From positions 1-35,544 of the forward strand of contig CAZPJD010000088.1 of NCBI GenBank assembly GCA_964586775.1: DNA of 35,544 nt. The letters are read 5' to 3'. Each line of letters starts with the position of its first letter. Position 1 is the first letter of the stretch. Below, one piece after another: positions 17,101-24,900 of this stretch. The position numbers and the translations under genes were made by a program. The notes below the pieces were generated by a model. That model made no database searches. It had not been told where the DNA came from and saw nothing but the letters and a program-made list of their open reading frames with translations. The stretch is from JADLEX01 sp964586775. GTDB taxonomy: Bacteria > Lernaellota > Lernaellaia > JACKCT01.

Positions 17101-17718
17101 CTACTTCAGCGCCGCCGAATACAGATCCGCCACCTTGTCCCAGTTCACGACGTTCCAGAACGCCTTGACGTATTCGGGACGGCGGTTTTGGTACTTCAGG
17201 TAATACGCGTGCTCCCACACGTCGAGGCCGAGGATCGGGGTGCCCGAGCCGTCCATGAACGGGTTGTCCTGGTTCGGCGTGCTGGACACGACGAGGCGGC
17301 CGTCCTTGACCGACAGCCACGCCCAGCCCGAGCCGAAGCGCGTGATCGCCGCGTTCTCGAACTTCTCCTGAAACGCCTCGAACGCGCCGAATTCCTTCTG
17401 GATCGCCGCCGCGACGTCGCCCTTGGGCGTGCCGCCCTTGCCCGACGACATCAGCTCCCAGAAGAGCGCGTGATTGCAGTGGCCGCCGCCGTTGTTGCGC
17501 ACGGCGTTGCGCACCGACTCGGGCACGACCTCGAGGTGCTTCATCAGCGAGACGACGTCCATCGTCTTCAGGGCGTCCTCGGTCACGCTTTCGAGGGCCT
17601 TGTTCAGGTTCGTGACGTAAGCCGCGTGGTGCTTGTCGTGGTGGATTTCCATGGTCCGCGCGTCGATGTACGGCTCCAGGGCGTCGAACGCATAGGGCAG
17701 ATCCGGAAGCTGGTGCAT
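17101..17718 (-). CDS. sodA: Superoxide dismutase, Mn/Fe family (Mn-type signature)
   Basis: A 205-residue cytosolic enzyme dismutating superoxide to oxygen and hydrogen peroxide. The metal ligands are His26 (EIHHDKHH), His83 (GGGHCNHALFW), Asp166 and His170 (LDVWEHAYY). The glycine pair before the second histidine, and Gln150 in the NQDNP segment with no Gln at the Fe-type position, point to the Mn subtype. The end YQNRRPEYVKAFWNVVNW is standard. The start at 17718 has GGAGAGGA upstream. It is monocistronic, with its own candidate promoter and a strong terminator hairpin. Confidence 0.95.
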   Translation of the reverse strand: MHQLPDLPYAFDALEPYIDARTMEIHHDKHHAAYVTNLNKALESVTEDALKTMDVVSLMKHLEVVPESVRNAVRNNGGGHCNHALFWELMSSGKGGTPKGDVAAAIQKEFGAFEAFQEKFENAAITRFGSGWAWLSVKDGRLVVSSTPNQDNPFMDGSGTPILGLDVWEHAYYLKYQNRRPEYVKAFWNVVNWDKVADLYSAALK

Positions 17719-17788
17719 GTCCTCTCCAATGTGTTGAGATTCCCGAGGAATCGAAATCGCGTCGATCCGCGTCATGGCGCGTATCCAC

Positions 17789-17816
17789 AAGGTAAGGCGC
17801 ATCTAGACCAAGTCAA
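17789..17816 (-). promoter_or_regulatory. Candidate sigma-70 promoter for sodA
   Basis: Minus strand: TTGACT (17811-17816) and TACCTT (17789-17794) are separated by 16 bases. This would give a 5' leader of about 60 bases before the sodA ATG. The -10 box is a weak match. Confidence 0.35.
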
Positions 17817-17870
17817 GCGACAAAGTCGATGATTTAACTCAGGAACGGTGGGTTCGCGTACGAGGCGGTC

Positions 17871-17886
17871 TTTGGTCTTTGGTCGT
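17871..17886. repeat. Short heptamer tandem (GGTCTTT x2, then GGTC)
   Basis: GGTCTTT is repeated twice, followed by a third decayed copy, in the 186-base gap between sodA and the prenyl synthase. This looks like simple-sequence drift. I see no hairpin or gene in the gap. Confidence 0.5.
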
Positions 17887-17904
17887 TGGCGGTGCGCGGT
17901 TTCG

Positions 17905-18816
17905 CTACCGATCCCGCGTAACGATATAGTCGGCGATGGCGCGCAGGGCGTCGGCACCCGGCCCAAAGGGCGCGAGCGCCGCGTTCGCCTCGTCGAGCAG
18001 CTCGCGGGCGTAGGTTTTCGCCCCTTCGAGACCCATGACCGACGGGAACGTCGTCTTGCCCGCGTCGGCGTCGGTGCCCGTGCCCTTGCCCAGCTTCTCG
18101 GCGTCGCCCTCGACGTTGAGGATGTCGTCGGCGACCTGAAACGCGAGGCCGATGGCCCGGCCGAAGCGGTCGAGCGCCGCGATCTGCGATTCGTCGCCGC
18201 CGCCCGCGACGGCGCCCGCGACCACCGACGCCGCGATCAGCGTGGCGGTTTTGTGAAAGCAAATCTCGCGCACGCGGGCCAGATCGATCGGCTTGCCCGT
18301 GGCGTCGATGTCGATGGCCTGCCCACCGATCACGCCGCGCCAGCCGATCGCATCGGCGAGCAGTGCGGCCAGCCGCGTGGCGCGCTCGTGGGCGATTCGC
18401 CCCTCGGTTGCCTGCCGGGCGACGATCTCGAACGCGATCGACAGCAGCCCGCAGCCGGCCAGCAGCGCCATCGCCTCGCCGAAGACCTTGTGATTGGTTG
18501 GGCGACCGCGGCGGAAGTCGTCGTTGTCCATCGCGGGCAGGTCGTCGTGGATCAGCGTGTAGGTGTGCATGAGCTCGAGGGCCGACGCCGCCGGGAGCGC
18601 CGTCTCGATGTCGCCGCCCACCGCCTCGCACGCCGCGAGGGCGAGAATCGGGCGCACTCGCTTGCCCCCCGCAAACAGGCTGTAGCGCATCGATTCGACG
18701 AGACCGCCGAACAGATCGGAATGCAGGTCCATCACCTGTTCGAGGTGGGCGTCCACCCGTTCGCGGCGCGAGGCCAGATAGGCGCGCGCGTCAAATCCGG
18801 CGGGGGCGGGCGTCAT
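17905..18816 (-). CDS. ispA: Polyprenyl (farnesyl/geranylgeranyl) diphosphate synthase
   Basis: A 303-residue all-helical trans-prenyltransferase that extends DMAPP with IPP to C15 or C20 for quinone and cell-wall carrier synthesis. Visible motifs are GGKRVRP (IPP binding, about 50-56), the first Asp-rich motif DDLPAMD (91-97), GGQAIDID (about 164-171) and the second Asp-rich motif FQVADDILN (Asp230, Asp231). Length is that of IspA. The two residues before the first motif (Ile-His) do not fix product length with certainty. Its ATG overlaps the stop of the upstream lipoprotein gene by four bases, with AGG immediately before it. Confidence 0.9.
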   Translation of the reverse strand: MTPAPAGFDARAYLASRRERVDAHLEQVMDLHSDLFGGLVESMRYSLFAGGKRVRPILALAACEAVGGDIETALPAASALELMHTYTLIHDDLPAMDNDDFRRGRPTNHKVFGEAMALLAGCGLLSIAFEIVARQATEGRIAHERATRLAALLADAIGWRGVIGGQAIDIDATGKPIDLARVREICFHKTATLIAASVVAGAVAGGGDESQIAALDRFGRAIGLAFQVADDILNVEGDAEKLGKGTGTDADAGKTTFPSVMGLEGAKTYARELLDEANAALAPFGPGADALRAIADYIVTRDR

Positions 18817-19331
18817 CCTGCCGTGTCGTCGTCGGCATCGTCGTCCGCATCATCGTCCGTGGCGTCGTCATCGGACGCGTCGTCGTCGGTGTCGTCGTCC
18901 GATCCCGCGCCGGGGTATGCGACTTGGAACATGTCGGTGTCGAAGCCCTTGATGCAGCCCTTTTCGTGCGTGGCCACGACCTGAAAGTAGACATTGCAGA
19001 CGCCTTCTTCGCAGACCTCGGACCCGGCGAACGAGCGCAGGTAGCGCTTTCCGTCGGAATCGGACTGCACCAGGTCGTACGCCACGCCGGTCCCGCGCCC
19101 ATCCGACGTGAACAGGTCGGCGCGGATGCCCTCGACGCGCGTGTTGGCCGATTTGTCCTTGAGCAGCACGAACAACTCGAACTGCGTGTCCGGCCCGCCG
19201 TTCGGCGGGTAGATCTGCCAGTCCTGAAAGCTCGGGCACTCCTCGGGCGTTTTGCTTTCGCTGCCGCACCCGGCGGCGGCGAGAGCCGCGACGATCGCGA
19301 GCGCGCAGGCGACGATGACGTGTTTCAACAC
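18813..19331 (-). CDS. Small lipoprotein with Asp-rich C-terminal tail
   Basis: A 172-residue protein of unknown function. The signal peptide ends LAAAGC, a good lipobox, followed by GSESK. The body (about 30-140) is a compact beta-rich domain with four cysteines (ECPSF, EVCEEGVC, KGCIKG) that could form disulfides. The end is a DDD-X tail (about 18816-18905), but unlike the other tailed proteins it stops at DDDTAG with no cysteine. The start is a GTG at 19331, with GGAG four bases before it; a TTG one codon later would have better spacing. Its TGA overlaps the ATG of the prenyl synthase gene, so the repeat encodes the tail and also holds that gene's ribosome site. Confidence 0.75.
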   Translation of the reverse strand: MLKHVIVACALAIVAALAAAGCGSESKTPEECPSFQDWQIYPPNGGPDTQFELFVLLKDKSANTRVEGIRADLFTSDGRGTGVAYDLVQSDSDGKRYLRSFAGSEVCEEGVCNVYFQVVATHEKGCIKGFDTDMFQVAYPGAGSDDDTDDDASDDDATDDDADDDADDDTAG

Positions 19332-19448
19332 GATTCTCCGTGAAAAGTCGGCGCAAGTCTGCCAACGGCCCCCCGGAGCGTCAAGCGCCGAACGGAAGCC
19401 GATGGCGGTTGGATCGGGTGTTGGGGGGAAAGGCCGACGTTCGAATCG

Positions 19449-19868
19449 TCAGCGGTCGGTCTCGAAACGCTCGCGGATCTCCTCGACGCGGCGGCGGTTC
19501 TTGCCCAGATCGGACCAGCCCACGCGCGACGCCGAGCGGACGTGCAACAGCTTTTCCCGATCATCGAAGAAAAACTCCACGTCGTCGACGAATCGAAAGA
19601 TGCGCGTGGTAAACGTCGCGTGCAGGTAGGGACCCTCGCGCTTCACGATCGCGGTTCGCCGCATGGAACGGATGACCTCGATGAGCCGACTCATCGCCGA
19701 CTCGACGTCGTCCTCGTAACGCAGCGGCGCGAGGGCGTGGGACTGGCGGTCGTCCTGGCTGCACACGCAGTTCGGCGAGCGCGGACAGGCGGCGAGCCGT
19801 CCTTCCTTCACGCCCCCGAGGGCCAGCGCGGCCACGACGAATCCGAGTCCCCACAGCATCGGCTCCAT
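19449..19868 (-). CDS. DUF1499 family protein
   Basis: A 139-residue protein. It has an N-terminal hydrophobic segment, then CPRSPNCVCSQ, the His of SHALAPL, DDVEFFFDD, and the C-terminal run RSASRVGWSDLGKNRRRVE. Together these are the signature of DUF1499, whose function is unknown. The N-terminal segment probably acts as a membrane anchor or signal. The start at 19868 has GGGAGGA upstream. It lies 117 bases ahead of the small lipoprotein gene on the same strand. Confidence 0.9.
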   Translation of the reverse strand: MEPMLWGLGFVVAALALGGVKEGRLAACPRSPNCVCSQDDRQSHALAPLRYEDDVESAMSRLIEVIRSMRRTAIVKREGPYLHATFTTRIFRFVDDVEFFFDDREKLLHVRSASRVGWSDLGKNRRRVEEIRERFETDR

Positions 19869-19938
19869 GCGTCCTCCCACATGCGGGTCGATCCGTGAGA
19901 CGCCTTGGCCCCGGGCGTTCCCGGCCGAAATGGTGCCG

Positions 19939-20076
19939 TCACGGTGCGTTCGCCGGGTCCCAGGTGACGTAGCGGCCCCGGTCGAAAGCGCCCGGCTTCA
20001 TCATGTCATCGGCCGAAATCTCGAAATCATCAACCGTCGCGATTTCAAAAAGTCGCTCGGGACGCGCTGCGTTCAC
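19939..20076 (-). CDS. Possible 45-residue ORF or gene remnant downstream of the metalloprotease
   Basis: Starting at a GTG (20076), seven bases past the metalloprotease stop, a 45-codon frame ends at a TGA at 19939. The peptide (FEIATVDDFEISADD, then MMKPGAFDRGRYVTWDP) has normal amino-acid composition and GC-rich third positions, unlike a shadow frame. There is no ribosome site and no known motif. It could be a leftover tail of a longer gene or a small unrecognised protein. Confidence 0.3.
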   Translation of the reverse strand: MNAARPERLFEIATVDDFEISADDMMKPGAFDRGRYVTWDPANAP

Positions 20077-20083
20077 CGAGACG

Positions 20084-22399
20084 TCAGCACCCGCAACAGG
20101 ACGCGTCGTTGTCCTTGGTGCGTTCTCCGCCGAGGCCGCCGGACGTGTCGTCGTTCTGATCCTCGCCCGCGTCGTCGTCCGGGATCGCGTCATCGTCGGA
20201 TGTGTCGTCGTCCGTATCATCATCCACATCGTCGTCCGCATCGTCGTCGGCGTCGTCGTCCGTGTCGTCGTCGGTATCGTCGTCCACGTCGTCGTCCGAA
20301 TCATCATCGGTGTCATCGTCGCCGGGAGATGTGGTGGTGGTTGTGGACGAGGTCGTGACGGTCGTCGTGGTGGAGCCCTGCGTGGTGGACGTAGTCGATC
20401 CACCGGTCGACGTGGTCGTGGAAGATCCGCCCGTGGTCGTGGTGGTCGAGGTCATCGTGGTGGTCGTCGTGCTGGACGGACAGATCTCGACGTCGGCGCG
20501 CATCAGGAAGTTGCCGGGGAAGCCCCAGCCATCAATCGTGTCCCAGAAACCCGGCGCGCCGAACCAGCTTTGCTCGGCCGAGGCCGAAGACGTGTCCTGC
20601 GCCACGGCCTTGGACTGCGTCGTGACGAGCTTGAATCCCACGCACCACGACCCGGCGTTGATGGGGATGTCGAACTCGGGCTCGCCCGTCAGGTCGTATT
20701 CATTCCACGCATTCAGGTCCGGCGTGAATTCCGCCGAGGTCCAATCGGCGAGGCTGCCGTCGGGGGGACCTTCACCATCGGGATCGCGCCACACCACCCA
20801 ACTCAGCGTCCCGGTGTTCGCGGGCGGAACGAACGCGCGCAGGGTGTTGATCGTCGCGGGATACTGATCGGGCGCGAGGCAGTTGAGCGCCCACAGGGTC
20901 TGACCGGCGGAAAACGGCAGGACCTGCTCCATCGTGCCATCGTCCACCTGTAGCGTGTCGTCGAAGCAGGGATCGGGCTGCGTGGTCGTGGTTGTGCTCG
21001 TCGTGGTGGTCGTCGTCGAGGTTGTCGTCGGCTCCGTCGTGGTCGATGTGGTGGTCGTGGGTTCGGTGGTGGTCGTGGGTTCGGTGGTGGTTGTGGTCGT
21101 GGTCTCGGCGACGCGGAAATTCGAGATGGTCCACTTGGTGTTTTCCAGCACGTTGTGGTTATCCGCCGCACCTGTCTCGCCGATGGCGATCCCCATGGGG
21201 TCGCCGCCCTGCAGCACATCGGGGTTCGAGAAGTACGGCAGGCGCGCGCAGCTCGTCTCGACGTCGGTGCAGGCGTCGTTGTAGGCCATGATCGTTCGCC
21301 ACTCGTCGGCGACGTTCACGTAGCCGTGGTTGTAACTGTACGGGCTGTTTTCGGACCAATCGACGTATCGGTCGTGGCGCATCGACTGGTTGTGGCCGAG
21401 TTCGTGCGCGAAGGAGTGATTGCCCACCGCGCAGTTCACGTCGGTGGCGCTGAAGGCGATCACGTCTGAGGACGTGTTCACGTCGGTCATGATGTATGCG
21501 CACCCGCACGACGACACGGCGACGCTCATGAGCGCGACCAGGTCGGCGTTATGCGCGTCGCGCAGGGCGTGGATCTCGTCCATGTTGCCGTCGTTGGTGA
21601 CGGCGAGGCGCGTGCGATCGGTGCACAGGCTGCCCGACGGCGTGTAGGCGACCTGCGCTGTGTGCACGAGGTTCAGCGACGTCGAAATCCCACTGTTGAC
21701 GTAGGCCTGGTTCGCGTCGTCGATCGCCGATTGGATGTGCGCCTCGATGTCGCCCACCAGCAGATCCGCGGCGTTGTTGTAGACCACCATCACGTCGATG
21801 ACCGACCCGTCGTCCAACGCGAGTCCGCTCATGGCATCGCCGAATCCGAACGGCAGGCCGATCTCTTCGTCCGCGGGTGTCGAGCAGTCGGGGTAGGCGT
21901 CCGATTCGATCCTCGCCACGGCGTGCACGCCGCCACCCAGCGGGCGGATCTGATAGCGCTCGAACCCGACGAGGATCTGCGCCGCGACGTTGCCGTCGTG
22001 CACGGTGAAGATCGCCTGGCCGCCGCGCGGTCCCTCCACGCGGCCGAACCACGAAAACCCATCGGCGCGCTTCTCGATGCGGTCACGCTTCACGACAACG
22101 GCAACATCCGGGAACAGGTCGAGGGTGAGGCGAGCGGCGTCGCGCAGCGTCGCGATGTCCACGCGTACGAAGCGGTGTCGAGTGACGGCCGGATCGCCTC
22201 GCAGGTTTTCGAGCACCGAGTCGCGCGCACCGGTCGCGTCCGCGTCCGTGAGGATGTCGGCCGCGCCCCGGTCGAATTCGCCCGCAGCGATACCGGACGA
22301 CTCGCGATCGGATTCGGTTTCGCATGCAACGGCAAGGAAAGCGCCGAGCAGACACAGGAGCACGATCGTACCGATGCGTCGTCGCAACGAAAAACTCAT
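20084..22399 (-). CDS. Exported reprolysin-like zinc metalloprotease with Thr-rich linkers and CCGC tail
   Basis: A 771-residue protein. The N-terminal hydrophobic segment ends FLAVAC, a possible lipobox. A propeptide-like region (about 30-190) precedes an M12B/reprolysin-type catalytic domain. Its HELGHNQSMRHD segment (His332, Glu333, His336, His342) is an HExxHxxxxxHD zinc site, and TIMAYND supplies the Met-turn. A Thr/Pro-rich linker (about 425-470, TTTTEP repeats) leads to a 160-residue beta domain, then a second Thr-rich linker and a DDD-X tail (20150-20330). The protein ends ASCCGC. Thr linkers of this kind are often O-glycosylated. The substrate is unknown, and any role in processing the other tailed proteins is only a guess. 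The ATG is at 22399. Confidence 0.8.
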   Translation of the reverse strand: MSFSLRRRIGTIVLLCLLGAFLAVACETESDRESSGIAAGEFDRGAADILTDADATGARDSVLENLRGDPAVTRHRFVRVDIATLRDAARLTLDLFPDVAVVVKRDRIEKRADGFSWFGRVEGPRGGQAIFTVHDGNVAAQILVGFERYQIRPLGGGVHAVARIESDAYPDCSTPADEEIGLPFGFGDAMSGLALDDGSVIDVMVVYNNAADLLVGDIEAHIQSAIDDANQAYVNSGISTSLNLVHTAQVAYTPSGSLCTDRTRLAVTNDGNMDEIHALRDAHNADLVALMSVAVSSCGCAYIMTDVNTSSDVIAFSATDVNCAVGNHSFAHELGHNQSMRHDRYVDWSENSPYSYNHGYVNVADEWRTIMAYNDACTDVETSCARLPYFSNPDVLQGGDPMGIAIGETGAADNHNVLENTKWTISNFRVAETTTTTTTEPTTTTEPTTTTSTTTEPTTTSTTTTTTSTTTTTQPDPCFDDTLQVDDGTMEQVLPFSAGQTLWALNCLAPDQYPATINTLRAFVPPANTGTLSWVVWRDPDGEGPPDGSLADWTSAEFTPDLNAWNEYDLTGEPEFDIPINAGSWCVGFKLVTTQSKAVAQDTSSASAEQSWFGAPGFWDTIDGWGFPGNFLMRADVEICPSSTTTTTMTSTTTTTGGSSTTTSTGGSTTSTTQGSTTTTVTTSSTTTTTSPGDDDTDDDSDDDVDDDTDDDTDDDADDDADDDVDDDTDDDTSDDDAIPDDDAGEDQNDDTSGGLGGERTKDNDASCCGC

Positions 22400-22515
22400 A
22401 CTCGAACCCCAAGCGAGGCCGAAGCCGATCCGTGATGTTTCGGACGCATTCTACAAAAATTCAGCCCGATCGTCCAAATGCGGACGGGCTCACGAAGGCG
22501 GGCGGTGCGCCGAAG

Positions 22516-23109
22516 CTAAAAAAAGTAGCGAACGCTGAATGCGCCGGAGAGGTCGAAGTCGCCGTCGCCGGTGAACCACCAGCCGGGGGAAACGTCCGCC
22601 GCGAGCTCGATCGGGATCTCGGCGAAGATGAGCGAAAGCCCGCCCGTGGCGCGCACGCCGCCTTTCACGCTGTCGTCGTCCTTGTCCTTGCGCTTTTTGT
22701 CGTCGTCGTCATCGCCGCTCACGGCCAGCATCGCCCCGCCGCCCAGATAGGGGCGTACGGCGACGTCCGGCGATGAGGGCGTGATGTTTTGGAAATGGTA
22801 GAGCAGATCGATCGTCGGCTCGAAGCGCTCGTCGAGGAACGAGAACGCGAGATCGGTATCGATCGTCAGCGCGTCGGTGAAAAAAAACTTGCCGGTGATG
22901 CCCGTCGGCTCGCCGAGCACGAGGCCGAAGCCGATGCCGTTTTGGCCGTAACGCCCGGCGGGCGGCACGGGTGGCGGCTCCTCGCGCACCGAGCTGCGGA
23001 AGAACCCGTCGCCGTCGTCCTGCGCGAACGCGCCGGGCGCGCCCAGCGCCAGCATCGTCGCCGCGATCGCTGCGATTGCTGCGAAAATCCTTCGCAAACT
23101 CCTCGTCAT
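22516..23109 (-). CDS. Outer-membrane beta-barrel protein
   Basis: A 197-residue protein. The Sec signal peptide is cleaved after APGAFA. A short Pro-rich linker precedes about eight amphipathic strands (GIGFGLVLGEPTGITGKFFF, then IDTDLAFSFL and later strands). The C-terminus is SVRYFF, ending in the aromatic residue needed for BAM insertion. One loop is DDDDDKKRKDKDDD, an acidic-basic variant of the Asp motif common in this region. The size and single domain suggest an OmpA/OmpW-type eight-stranded barrel, with no peptidoglycan domain. It lies 116 bases upstream of the metalloprotease gene on the same strand. Confidence 0.75.
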   Translation of the reverse strand: MTRSLRRIFAAIAAIAATMLALGAPGAFAQDDGDGFFRSSVREEPPPVPPAGRYGQNGIGFGLVLGEPTGITGKFFFTDALTIDTDLAFSFLDERFEPTIDLLYHFQNITPSSPDVAVRPYLGGGAMLAVSGDDDDDKKRKDKDDDSVKGGVRATGGLSLIFAEIPIELAADVSPGWWFTGDGDFDLSGAFSVRYFF

Positions 23110-23180
23110 GTCTGGGCCTTTCCACCTTTATACCGGGCGCGGCTGTAGCCGAAATTTGGTCGCTCGTCTATCGTACCACG

Positions 23181-24854
23181 ATGTCCCGGACCCGAAATAT
23201 TGCCGCGATCATCTTCGCCGCGCTCCTCGTCGCGACGGGCTCCGCGTGCTTTTCGGGCGACGCATCACGGTCGTCCTCGGAATCGGATGACGCCCCCGGA
23301 GACGACGATTCGGTCGGTGACGACGATGCGGCTGATGACGACGATACCGGCGACGACGATGACGACGGTTTGGACGATGACGCGTCGGACGACGACGCGG
23401 ATGACGACGCCGACGACGACGCGGGGGGAGCCGATTTCTCGCCGAGCCTGAACTTCGGCCTCGTGCACTATCACTACTATTTCTCGCTGGGCGGATACGA
23501 CGGCGAGGTGTTTCTCGACGACACCGCGTGGGCGGCCTCGCACGTGGAATTGGCCATCATCAACCACGGCGATCTGGGGATGGATCTGGCGTGGGAACAG
23601 CTTCGCGAGGACGAGCCGGTGGGGTCGTGGCTCAAGTGGCAGCTTTCGCAGATCTTCGTGACCAACGAGACGGCGGGCGACTGCGCGGACCCCGAGGTGG
23701 GCGGCGAGGACCCGATCTTCGCCGAGCAGACGGCGCTCTTCGACGCGTTTTTGGCCGAGCACCCCGAGCACGGCGACGGCGAGACGTGCTTTCTGCACGC
23801 GCGACACGACGGCGAGATCCGCGCCCGGTGGCACACGTCGATTTGCGACGTATCGCTCGCGCAGCGGGGCGCCCTCGGCAGCGCCGCGGATCTGCGCGAT
23901 GCGCGGATCTTCACGCTCATCTGGGACGAATACGGCTGGCTCATCGACTTCAATTCCGATTGCGGTCGCGACTTCCTCGCGTTCAAGGCGCGTCGTGACA
24001 CGGTCGATTTGGGTTACGGCGGCGTGGGTTACGACAACATCGGCGGCCCGATCGGCGACGGCTTCTATCTGCCCGAGCTCGTGGACGACATCGACGTGAT
24101 GGAGATCCCCGACGCGGCGGAGTCGAACGACGCGCTGCTCGACGCGTGGTGGTGGGACACGATCGAGGGCATGCTCGAAGCGACCGTCACGTCCATGCGC
24201 GCGGACGCTCCCGACGCGAAGTTGGTGTTCAACGCGGGCGCGTACTGTTCGTGGGACGGCAGTGTGGATCGCCTGGGCGAGATCGTCGCGCCGGGTCTCG
24301 GCGCTTGGTGCGAGGGCGCGATCCAGCACCCGTCATGGGGAGTTTTCCACACGCCCGATCGATTCGAGGCGTTCGCCGCGCTCAGCGACGCGATGGACGC
24401 GGGCGGCGGATTCGTGGCGCTCGAAACCTTCTACGACGGCGGCGACGAAAACCCGTCCGCGGACGAGTTGATGTTCTACCTGGCGGCGAACTGGGTGCTG
24501 GGCGCGCCGTCGAACGTGCTCGCGATCAAGCCCGACTGGGACCCTTACATCCCGCTGCGCGACGCGACGTGGTTCCCCGTCTTCGAGGTCGATATCGGCA
24601 CGCCGACCAGCCCTTATGACGAGCGACCCCACGGCGTTATCGTGCGCGACTTCGCGCGCGATGACGGCGTCGAAACGCGCGTATGGGTGCGTGGCGACGG
24701 ACACGAGGCCCCGGTGAATGTCGAGGTCGGCGAGGGCTGGTGCCGTCTGGGTGCGAATGCGTCACTCGCGCCGATCGCATCGAGCATTTCGATGGCGAGC
24801 GGCGACGGGCTCGTGCTGATGTGCGGCGCGGGCATCGACTGTCCCGCGAAATAG
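23181..24854 (+). CDS. Glycoside-hydrolase-like lipoprotein with N-terminal Asp tether
   Basis: A 557-residue lipoprotein. The signal peptide ends ATGSAC, and a Ser/Asp tract of DDD-X units (23290-23430) extends to about residue 85. The rest looks like one large beta/alpha barrel: NFGLVHYHYYF opens it, strands such as ELAIIN, FVALETFYD and KLVFNAGAYCSWDG are regularly spaced, and a small beta domain (about 490-557) closes it. This is reminiscent of the hypothetical glycosidase-like family GHL15 and relatives, but catalytic acids cannot be assigned safely. The start at 23181 is the only sensible ATG; no clear ribosome site is visible. It is divergent from the beta-barrel gene. Confidence 0.6.
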   Translation: MSRTRNIAAIIFAALLVATGSACFSGDASRSSSESDDAPGDDDSVGDDDAADDDDTGDDDDDGLDDDASDDDADDDADDDAGGADFSPSLNFGLVHYHYYFSLGGYDGEVFLDDTAWAASHVELAIINHGDLGMDLAWEQLREDEPVGSWLKWQLSQIFVTNETAGDCADPEVGGEDPIFAEQTALFDAFLAEHPEHGDGETCFLHARHDGEIRARWHTSICDVSLAQRGALGSAADLRDARIFTLIWDEYGWLIDFNSDCGRDFLAFKARRDTVDLGYGGVGYDNIGGPIGDGFYLPELVDDIDVMEIPDAAESNDALLDAWWWDTIEGMLEATVTSMRADAPDAKLVFNAGAYCSWDGSVDRLGEIVAPGLGAWCEGAIQHPSWGVFHTPDRFEAFAALSDAMDAGGGFVALETFYDGGDENPSADELMFYLAANWVLGAPSNVLAIKPDWDPYIPLRDATWFPVFEVDIGTPTSPYDERPHGVIVRDFARDDGVETRVWVRGDGHEAPVNVEVGEGWCRLGANASLAPIASSISMASGDGLVLMCGAGIDCPAK

Positions 24855-24856
24855 CA

Positions 24857-24879
24857 CAGGGCGGGACCGGCCCGCCCTG
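24857..24879. terminator. Bidirectional hairpin between convergent genes
   Basis: A perfect nine-pair stem (CAGGGCGGG/CCCGCCCTG) with a five-base loop lies directly after the lipoprotein stop and before the biotin-enzyme stop. No T run follows, so it may rely on Rho or just insulate the two transcripts. Confidence 0.65.
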
Positions 24880-24900
24880 CGAAGCGAATTCGACTTCGGA

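Noticed and set aside
20150..21110. Repeat-rich region considered as a CRISPR-like or satellite array
   Set aside because: The repeats are in-frame Asp and Thr codons of one protein, with no constant repeat-spacer pattern.
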